DNA of 5,088 nt from COMBO-56-21 sp041559015 (GTDB taxonomy: Archaea; Thermoplasmatota; Thermoplasmata; UBA10834). The first letter of the stretch is position 1. The number at the start of each line of letters is the position of its first letter. The stretch is taken from assembly GCA_041559015.1 (NCBI GenBank), contig JBFFED010000066.1:1-5088 (forward strand). The letters run 5' to 3'. The position numbers and the translations under genes were made by a program. Below the pieces are notes generated by a model, which was given only the letters and a program-made list of their open reading frames with translations, did not search any database and was not told the origin of the DNA. This document shows positions 1-4,234 of this stretch, piece by piece.

Positions 1-112
1 AGGCTTCTTCCTGATTGTCATCTCATGGGTACTGCTGCTCGTGGGCGTGGCCAAGATTGTGGACAGGATGAGAAGGCGAGATTCGTCGGACCGTCCCGAG
101 GATCATCCGTAG
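1..112 (+). CDS. C-terminal end of a membrane protein (5' end outside the window)
   Basis: The frame that starts at base 2 is open from the window edge to the TAG stop at 110-112 and gives 36 residues. They begin with a hydrophobic stretch of about 17 residues (GFFLIVISWVLLLVGVA) and continue with a short highly charged tail containing an Arg cluster (RMRRR) and then acidic residues, ending in EDHP. This is how a last transmembrane helix with a cytoplasmic positively charged tail looks (positive-inside rule). Nothing in this short piece identifies the family; it could be the end of a multi-pass protein or the C-terminal anchor of a surface protein. Its stop is about 106 bases from the 3' end of the convergent tRNA gene. 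Confidence 0.6.
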   Translation, partial: GFFLIVISWVLLLVGVAKIVDRMRRRDSSDRPEDHP

Positions 113-218
113 ATGCAGGGGAATCTAGAGTGTCCTTCGCATCCTGAGAGTCAACAGAACGCCGATTGTGACCAACGGGCCTGCGCAAGGTGTCTCCCGA
201 ACGCCATGACTGGAGATG

Positions 219-295
219 TGGTAGCCCCGGGAGGATTCGAACCTCCGTCGCGGGCTCCAAAGGCCCGCATGATTGACCAACTACACTACGGGGCT
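219..295 (-). tRNA. tRNA-Gln (anticodon TTG), 3' CCA encoded
   Basis: Read on the minus strand from 295, the sequence folds as a complete cloverleaf. The acceptor stem is AGCCCCG with CGGGGCT. The D arm starts GTGT and its loop carries the conserved GG. The anticodon stem is CGGGC/GCCCG around the seven-base loop CTTTGGA, giving anticodon TTG (Gln). The variable loop has four bases, and the T arm is GGAGG-TTCGAAT-CCTCC. The discriminator base is A (position 222), followed directly by an encoded CCA at 221-219. From 295 to 222 there are 74 nt, with every arm of standard length and no intron. The first pair is A1-U72, as expected for archaeal tRNA-Gln, which is normally charged by the GluRS/GatDE route. 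The D stem has one T13-T22 mismatch, which is tolerated in many tRNAs. Confidence 0.96.
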
Positions 296-325
296 GGTTC
301 GGTATGTGGCGACATGGGCTGACTC

Positions 326-336
326 TCATATTAACG
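326..336 (-). promoter_or_regulatory. TATA box for tRNA-Gln
   Basis: On the minus strand the sequence GTTAATATG lies about 35 nt upstream of the mature tRNA 5' end. It is preceded by a purine-rich stretch (AGAGAATC) that could serve as a BRE. At the usual archaeal spacing of about 25 nt from the box centre to the start site, transcription would begin near 305, giving a leader of about 10 nt for RNase P to remove. It is the only AT-rich element in this GC-rich gap. Confidence 0.5.
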
Positions 337-386
337 ATTCTCTGGGCCCATCAGAGAACTGTGACATCCGTCCCGACCTGCTCTCT

Positions 387-620
387 TCACTGCCTCGATA
401 TGAGTGTGACGGGTACAGTCACTGGCACGCCGCTCAGGGCGACCACCTGGCCCATGCCGTAGCCGAGTAGGGTCCATGCGAGGACCATCGTCACGATAGG
501 CTCCAAGTGGAGCGTCGGGGTGGCGCCGTCATCGATTGCGAACTGGACGACCACAAATGAGTTGCCCCAGATCAGTATCGTGACCGCCAGGATGGCGTAC
601 GTCCTTGTGGACTGTCTCAC
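387..620 (-). pseudogene. Internally deleted EamA/DMT-family transporter remnant
   Basis: The 77-residue frame has two parts that match opposite ends of a drug/metabolite transporter. Residues 1-37 look like the N-terminus of an EamA protein: a first helix with the IWGNSF signature, then an FAIDDGATPTL segment. Residues 39-77 look like the end of the second EamA repeat: LEPIVTMVLAW, then LLG, then a final helix ending LISRQ. The roughly 200 residues that normally lie between (helices 2 to 8 of a 10-helix, about 290-residue protein) are missing, yet the frame is intact across the junction near position 505-512. The start is GTG at 620-618; it shares bases with the TGA stop of the methylthiotransferase upstream (GTGA overlap), so the original gene was probably translationally coupled to it. 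About three membrane helices remain, which is unlikely to form a transporter. A functional mini-protein or an assembly collapse cannot be excluded. Confidence 0.65.
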
Positions 621-1858
621 CCATGACCAGGCCTCTTGCCCCTGAGGTAAGTCGGGGTGGCGCCGACAATCTCCAGTTCATAGAACTTCTTGAGCCCGAG
701 TTCCTCAGGCACGACCACCTGCTTGTACTCTTCAGTCCTCATGATAGTGGTCCCCTGCTTGCCGCGCTCCGTCGCCAGGGCTGTGACCCGTCTGCCTACA
801 GATTTCCTGTTCTTGTCGAGGGCGACCCTGAACCTGAGAGCTGTTATCTCGCGCGATCTCTGCTTGGCCTTCCAGCCGACTACCTGTCCTGGCTCCTCGG
901 CCGCTCTTGTCCCTGGACGGGGCGAGAACCTGGTGACATTGACGATATCCGGCGCGACCTCCCTGATGAGCTCGAGGTTCGCCTGGTGGTCCTCCTCACT
1001 CTCACCAGGATATCCTGCGATGATGTCGGTCGAAAGCGTGATGTCGGGCACCGCCGCTCGCAGGGCCTCCACTATGCTTCTGAAGTCCGCGACCTGGTAC
1101 CCGCGGTTCATGTCCCTGAGTATGGCATCGCTCGCGCTCTGCACCGGGAGGTGGAGGAATTTGAAGACCTTGGGCTCACTGTACACCTCGGACAGTTGTC
1201 GGACTATCGGGAGGGCGCTCTTGGGGTTCATCATGCCTATCCGGAGACGGAAATCTGCAGGCACCGCGCATATCTTCTTGACGAGCGACAGAAGGTCGGT
1301 GTCGATGTCTAGGCCGTATGCAGCCGTGTCCTGTCCGGTGAGCTGCACCTCTATCGGCCCAGAGGAACTCTGTCTCCTGACGGAATCGACTATGCCCGAG
1401 CTCGCACGGCTGCACAGCTCGCCACGAGCGATTCTGGTGATGCAGTACGCGCAATCTCCGAGACATCCCTTGGCTATCGGGACGATGCCGTACGCCTCTC
1501 GCTGGGGCGGCTGACGGAGGGTCTGTCCGAGCCTCGCGTCCTCTATCAGCATCGCAAAAGCGTCTATGTCTCCTGGAGAGACGAACGATGCACCAGGTAC
1601 GACCGCCTCCGCCTTCTCCCTGCAAGAGGTGGCCATGCAACCGGTGACTATGAGCCGCGGGGAGTTCCTGAGCTCCGCCAACCGCTTCAGCATGGCCCTC
1701 TCGGTCGTCTCAATGACCACGCAGGTAGCGATGACGACGAGGTCGCATCCCTCCGGCGTGGCGCTCAACATCCAGCCTCGGCTCACCAGCAGATCCTCTA
1801 TCTCGCGGGACTCCCCGTAGTTCAAAGTGCAACCGTAGGCCTCGACGTATGCCTTCAT
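617..1858 (-). CDS. tRNA (N6-threonylcarbamoyladenosine-37 C2)-methylthiotransferase, e-MtaB/CDKAL1 type
   Basis: This 413-residue radical-SAM enzyme adds a methylthio group to t6A at tRNA position 37 (making ms2t6A) in ANN-decoding tRNAs, which stabilises codon pairing. The three domains are in the family order. The N-terminal UPF0004 domain carries the cluster cysteines C10 (YGCTLN), C46 (IATCVV) and C74 (VTGCMA). The radical-SAM core has C132, C136 and C139 in the CxxxCxxC motif (GCLGDCAYC), followed by features typical of the family such as LTGQDTAAYG, the HLPVQSAS segment near 236-243, and TDIIAGYPGE. The C-terminal TRAM domain is about 353-405. Length and motifs are complete, so the enzyme should be active. 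The opening YGCTLN and the lack of bacterial MiaB-type features point to the archaeal/eukaryotic branch. The ATG at 1858 lies just after a TATA box, so the transcript is nearly leaderless. Its stop overlaps the start of the transporter remnant by four bases. Confidence 0.95.
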   Translation of the reverse strand: MKAYVEAYGCTLNYGESREIEDLLVSRGWMLSATPEGCDLVVIATCVVIETTERAMLKRLAELRNSPRLIVTGCMATSCREKAEAVVPGASFVSPGDIDAFAMLIEDARLGQTLRQPPQREAYGIVPIAKGCLGDCAYCITRIARGELCSRASSGIVDSVRRQSSSGPIEVQLTGQDTAAYGLDIDTDLLSLVKKICAVPADFRLRIGMMNPKSALPIVRQLSEVYSEPKVFKFLHLPVQSASDAILRDMNRGYQVADFRSIVEALRAAVPDITLSTDIIAGYPGESEEDHQANLELIREVAPDIVNVTRFSPRPGTRAAEEPGQVVGWKAKQRSREITALRFRVALDKNRKSVGRRVTALATERGKQGTTIMRTEEYKQVVVPEELGLKKFYELEIVGATPTYLRGKRPGHG

Positions 1859-1882
1859 GCCAAGTCTCGCATCCTGGCGCCC

Positions 1883-1891
1883 CTATAATTC
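1883..1891 (-). promoter_or_regulatory. TATA box for the methylthiotransferase gene
   Basis: On the minus strand GAATTATAG is centred about 29 nt upstream of the ATG at 1858. Archaeal start sites lie about 25 nt from the box centre, so transcription would begin within a few bases of the start codon, giving a near-leaderless mRNA. This agrees with the absence of a Shine-Dalgarno sequence before that ATG. Confidence 0.55.
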
Positions 1892-1928
1892 ACTTTGGAG
1901 AACGCTCAGATATTGCTGCCAGAACATT

Positions 1929-1942
1929 CTTATGCTAATAAC
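1929..1942 (+). promoter_or_regulatory. TATA-like promoter of the basic coiled-coil gene
   Basis: The stretch CTTATGCTAATAAC is AT-rich and centred about 28-30 nt before the ATG at 1964. That places the start site almost at the start codon (leaderless mRNA), and there is no Shine-Dalgarno motif before 1964. It diverges from the methylthiotransferase TATA box about 45 bp away, so the two genes share a compact divergent promoter region. Confidence 0.45.
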
Positions 1943-1963
1943 ATGATTTTTCCACGGGATAGC

Positions 1964-2179
1964 ATGTCGTCCTTGAAGGAGGCCAAGAGGTACTCGGCCA
2001 AGGTCAGCGAACACCAGCTTTCGGCCAAGAAGCTCGCCAAAGCGGCCAAGCTGAGGGCCAAGGCCGCCAGGATAAGGGAACAAGTGGCGAAGCATGACGC
2101 CAAGATACGCTCGTTGCAGAGGAAGATCGCGGACCTGGAGAGGCGCGCGAACCAGCTGGCAGGGCCCCCGATGAAGTAG
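1964..2179 (+). CDS. Small, highly basic coiled-coil protein (71 aa), function unknown
   Basis: I do not recognise a family. The protein is one long predicted alpha helix with no Cys and no membrane segment. Residues 1-35 are rich in Ala and Lys (repeats such as SAKKLAKAAKLRAKAA). From about residue 30 there is a regular heptad pattern, with I37, V41, H44, I48, L51, I55, L58, A62 and L65 at alternating spacings of four and three, i.e. a coiled coil. I count 20 Lys/Arg against 6 Asp/Glu, a net charge near +14. The tail is GPPMK. Upstream in-frame starts exist (ATG at 1943, TTG at 1895), but the promoter spacing favours 1964, and the residues before it are neither helical nor charged like the rest. 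A nucleic-acid-associated or ribosome-associated role is possible from the charge, but this is only inference. Confidence 0.7.
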   Translation: MSSLKEAKRYSAKVSEHQLSAKKLAKAAKLRAKAARIREQVAKHDAKIRSLQRKIADLERRANQLAGPPMK

Positions 2180-2190
2180 AGCGGGGGCTC
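2162..2190 (+). terminator. Strong hairpin spanning the stop codon of the coiled-coil gene
   Basis: GGGCCCCCG (2162-2170) can pair with CGGGGGCTC (2182-2190), giving nine pairs (one G-T) around an 11-base loop that contains the TAG stop at 2177-2179. No T tract follows; the next AT-rich sequence is the TATA box of the following gene. It may protect the 3' end of the mRNA or help end transcription before the next promoter. The pairing is direct; the role is inferred. Confidence 0.35.
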
Positions 2191-2194
2191 CAGC

Positions 2195-2210
2195 AACATA
2201 TATATACACA
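2195..2210 (+). promoter_or_regulatory. TATA box for the 108-aa gene
   Basis: AACATATATATAC (2195-2207) is a strong archaeal TATA element in a GC-rich background. The start site would fall near 2227, giving a leader of about 15 nt before the TTG at 2243. The same 13 bases recur at 3675-3687 upstream of another small gene. Confidence 0.65.
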
Positions 2211-2220
2211 TAAGTGGATA

Positions 2221-2244
2221 TTGTCAGACAATCGTCATACGATT
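2221..2244. promoter_or_regulatory. Two adjacent palindromes at the expected transcription start (possible operator or leader hairpin)
   Basis: Two perfect inverted repeats stand back to back and share two bases. The first is TTGTC-A-GACAA at 2221-2231. The second is AATCGT-CAT-ACGATT at 2230-2244. They begin 13-14 bases after the TATA element, cover the predicted start site near 2227, and run into the TTG start codon at 2243. In DNA they could bind a dimeric regulator that blocks transcription initiation. In RNA the second would make a six-pair hairpin that holds the first two bases of the start codon. Confidence 0.4.
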
Positions 2245-2569
2245 GGGATGGGATGCTGAGTTGAAGAGGAAGCTAGCTGCTCCCCTCGCGGTCCGCAAGG
2301 TGAAGAGCAGGCCAATCAGGACGCGTATATTGAAGGATTCCGAAGACGCAGAGGACATCAGAGTCCTTGCGACGCTCGCTGAGAACAGACTCAGGCTCGA
2401 CAAGCTGGAGAAGGACATCGCAGGGGATCAGGGATTCTACGATACGGAAGACATGAGCAACGAACTGGATTATGTCAAGACGTCGATTCAGGTGGACATC
2501 CTTGGGATGGAAGACAGCCTAGGGAAAGTCCCCGATTCGGAAGAACTACTCGAAGAGGTCGCTGCCTAG
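2243..2569 (+). CDS. Unrecognised 108-aa protein, basic N-terminus and acidic C-terminus
   Basis: I do not recognise this protein. Residues 8-31 are basic (KRK, RKVKSRP, RTRILK). Residues 33-60 are charged and probably helical, with a leucine-rich stretch (LATLAENRLRLDKLEKDI) that may form a short coiled coil. The rest is acidic and ends EELLEEVAA. There is no signal peptide, membrane helix or metal-binding motif. The start is taken as TTG at 2243. The frame is also open further upstream but offers no ATG there, and the TATA box at 2195-2207 would put the mRNA 5' end near 2227. A TTG at 2261 is the next option and would drop six residues. The gene stands alone between two promoters. The strong TATA box and palindromes suggest regulated expression, but the role is unknown. 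Confidence 0.6.
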   Translation: MGWDAELKRKLAAPLAVRKVKSRPIRTRILKDSEDAEDIRVLATLAENRLRLDKLEKDIAGDQGFYDTEDMSNELDYVKTSIQVDILGMEDSLGKVPDSEELLEEVAA

Positions 2570-2647
2570 TCAGAAAGCATTTCGAGACAGCTATCATTGT
2601 CTCAAGCAGGACTTCTCAGAGACCGCCAGTTCGTTCCCGGCAGCACC

Positions 2648-2657
2648 ATTTATGATA
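2648..2657 (+). promoter_or_regulatory. TATA box for the S66 peptidase gene
   Basis: ATTTATGATA is the only AT-rich element between the two genes. The start site would fall near 2678, downstream of the TTG at 2597, which argues against the long form of the peptidase. A possible Shine-Dalgarno GGAG at 2679-2682 lies about 10 bases before the preferred TTG start at 2693. Confidence 0.5.
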
Positions 2658-2692
2658 CATGTCGTCTTACGGGGTGGCGGAGATTGGGACTC

Positions 2693-3658
2693 TTGAAAGT
2701 GCTCAAACCTGCAAGGCTCAGGAAGGGGGCCACCATATGCGTCGTGTCGCCTTCCAGCTTCTCTGAACCTTTTGGACTCGGACAGGGGATCAACTACCTC
2801 CGCTCCCTCGGATACAAGGTCGTGCTCGGCGAGTGCACACGCAACCTGACCAGGAACGGCCACACCGCAGGCAAGGACGAGGCGCGAGCACGCGAGCTCA
2901 TGAAAGCATTCACCGATGAGAAGGTGGATGCGATCTGGTGCTCCAGAGGGGGCTACGGCGCGATGCGCATACTGGACCTCCTTGACTTCGGTGCAGTCAG
3001 GGACAACCCGAAGATACTCATCGGCTATAGCGACATCACTACCCTCCACATCGCCATGCACCAGCGGACCGGGCTGGTGACATTCCACGGCCCGTCCCTC
3101 GAAGGATACGCTGGCGATAACCCCGAGAAGGACGCCCCGACTGGGAAGGACAACATCAACAGGGCCCTTTCGCTCCTGTCCAAAGCGGAGCCATGGGGGA
3201 GGATCGAGAACCCACCCGAGGGGATGCTCCTGAGGACTGTCGTGCCCGGGAAGGTCAAGGGACCCATCATCGGCGGCAACCTCTCCATGATAACCCACAC
3301 ACTTGGAACCGAGGACTCCATCAGGACCGACGGCAGGCTGCTGTTCATGGAGGATGTCTATGTGTCTGAGTACGACATCGACAGGCTCCTGACGCACATG
3401 CACCTTGCCCGGAAGTTCAATCGCGTCAAGGGGATCATCTTCGGCCAGATCTCGAGCTTCCACAAGCGAGAGGAACCGACACCGAGCCTTGAAGAAGTGA
3501 TTCAGGACCGCATCGGCATCCTGAAGAAGGTGCCTTCGTTCACCGGACTCTGCTGTGGCCACGGCAGGATAAGGCTCGTGATACCGGAGGGGGTCAGGGC
3601 ATCGATGAACGCGACCGATCCGCAGCTCGTAATCGAGGAGAGTCCGCTGAAACCGTAG
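2693..3658 (+). CDS. S66-family LD-carboxypeptidase-like serine peptidase (LdcA/MccF type)
   Basis: The 321-residue protein matches the S66 family, whose members cleave an L-D peptide bond in murein tetrapeptide (LdcA) or detoxify peptide-nucleotide compounds such as microcin C (MccF). The N-terminal lobe opens with LKPARLRKGATICVVSPSS, the usual start of the fold, followed by the WCSRGGYG motif that typically comes before the nucleophile. All three catalytic residues are visible: Ser113 in the elbow GYSD, Glu220 in LFMEDVYVSEYDIDR, and His290 in GHG, close to the spacing in Pseudomonas LdcA (S115, E217, H285). The frame is open back to a TTG at 2597, but those extra 32 residues do not fit the family and lie before the promoter, so TTG at 2693 (MKVLKPARL) is preferred; TTG at 2684 is also possible. 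There is no signal peptide, so it should be cytoplasmic. The true substrate in an archaeon without murein is unknown. Confidence 0.92.
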   Translation: MKVLKPARLRKGATICVVSPSSFSEPFGLGQGINYLRSLGYKVVLGECTRNLTRNGHTAGKDEARARELMKAFTDEKVDAIWCSRGGYGAMRILDLLDFGAVRDNPKILIGYSDITTLHIAMHQRTGLVTFHGPSLEGYAGDNPEKDAPTGKDNINRALSLLSKAEPWGRIENPPEGMLLRTVVPGKVKGPIIGGNLSMITHTLGTEDSIRTDGRLLFMEDVYVSEYDIDRLLTHMHLARKFNRVKGIIFGQISSFHKREEPTPSLEEVIQDRIGILKKVPSFTGLCCGHGRIRLVIPEGVRASMNATDPQLVIEESPLKP

Positions 3659-3674
3659 TTCCCGCCGTTCCGGA

Positions 3675-3708
3675 AACATATATATACGAACCAACATATA
3701 CATATAAC
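3675..3708 (+). promoter_or_regulatory. Two TATA elements before the 115-aa gene
   Basis: The first, AACATATATATAC (3675-3687), is identical to the element at 2195-2207. The second, ACATATACATATAAC, ends at about 3708. At the usual spacing the first would start RNA near 3706 and use GAGGG (about 3717-3721) as a Shine-Dalgarno before TTG at 3729. The second would start RNA near 3726 and give an almost leaderless mRNA. Which one is used cannot be decided from sequence. Confidence 0.55.
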
Positions 3709-3728
3709 AGCTCGACGAGGGATGGGAC

Positions 3729-4076
3729 TTGCAGAGTGAAGACCGTGTCGATGAGCCGATAGTGGACCGCTGGGGCGGCATGGGCCAGGAGACTGTCGCC
3801 GACGATGGCAGGGAAACAGCCAGTGTGGACATCTTCAGACTCAGTGCGGGCGTGATGACCCCTCAGACCAGGACCTCGAACCGGATTGACGGGCTGCTGT
3901 CCCACATGCTGGAGAAGCCGTCCTCCAGCAGGTACGTCAGCGATGTCGACAAGAACCTCGACTATCTCTTCACGCACCTTCAGCTTGACATGCTCGAGAG
4001 AATAGGCAGGGACGTCTCCAGCCGCAGTCAGACCTCCGACGACTCGGGCATCCGCGCCTTGAGGCGGGAAGACTGA
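3729..4076 (+). CDS. Unrecognised 115-aa acidic protein
   Basis: I do not recognise this protein. The first 30 residues are acidic and probably unstructured (SEDRVDEP, ETVADDGRET). Residues about 52-95 look helical, with GLLSHMLEK and VDKNLDYLFTHLQLDMLERIG forming amphipathic stretches. The tail (SSRSQTSDDSGIRALRRED) is polar. There is no Cys, signal peptide, membrane helix or known catalytic motif. The start is TTG at 3729; the ATG seven bases upstream is in another frame and runs into a stop after five codons. A GAGGG motif and two TATA boxes sit at suitable distances, which is the main evidence that the frame is real. It is convergent with the PKD-domain gene downstream. A small regulator or partner-binding protein is possible but unsupported. 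Confidence 0.55.
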   Translation: MQSEDRVDEPIVDRWGGMGQETVADDGRETASVDIFRLSAGVMTPQTRTSNRIDGLLSHMLEKPSSSRYVSDVDKNLDYLFTHLQLDMLERIGRDVSSRSQTSDDSGIRALRRED

Positions 4077-4199
4077 AGTGCATGCATCGTTCGGGTCGTT
4101 GAGGGCCAACATCGTCGCATTGAATGGGACTGAGCCTCAATTCAAACAAGGCCTGGGCACCTGGGAACAGAAAACATGAAAAGTGGAAATGGTTTAGAC

Positions 4200-4218
4200 G
4201 AGCTGGTGCTCCCAGCTC
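4200..4218. terminator. Hairpin between convergent genes, probable terminator for the PKD gene
   Basis: GAGCTGG (4200-4206) pairs perfectly with CCAGCTC (4212-4218) around a five-base loop. Read on the minus strand it lies about 17 bases after the TAG of the PKD gene and is followed by T-rich DNA (CCACTTTTCATGTTTTC), which suits archaeal termination. On the plus strand a pyrimidine-rich stretch follows, so it may also serve the convergent gene. The rest of the 4077-4234 gap shows no convincing gene. Confidence 0.4.
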
Positions 4219-4234
4219 TCCCTTCCTATCATGC

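Noticed and set aside
605..1514. Long plus-strand open frames (605-1312 and 690-1514) opposite the methylthiotransferase
   Set aside because: They are antisense shadows of an intact, motif-complete radical-SAM gene in GC-rich DNA and show no family features of their own.
219..1858. Functional link between the t6A methylthiotransferase and the tRNA-Gln gene
   Set aside because: The enzyme family modifies t6A in ANN-decoding tRNAs; tRNA-Gln reads CAA/CAG and does not carry t6A, so the proximity is likely coincidental.
2597..2692. N-terminal extension of the S66 peptidase from TTG at 2597
   Set aside because: The 32 extra residues do not resemble the family and would lie upstream of the predicted promoter at 2648-2657.
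2594..3832. A 412-codon minus-strand open frame across the S66 peptidase
   Set aside because: It lies antisense to a gene with a full catalytic triad and crosses two promoters; its composition (many Pro, His, Arg, Val) is typical of a shadow frame.
4079..4086. Palindrome TGCATGCA just after the 115-aa gene
   Set aside because: An eight-base palindrome is expected by chance in a window of this size, and no repeat copy or promoter is nearby.
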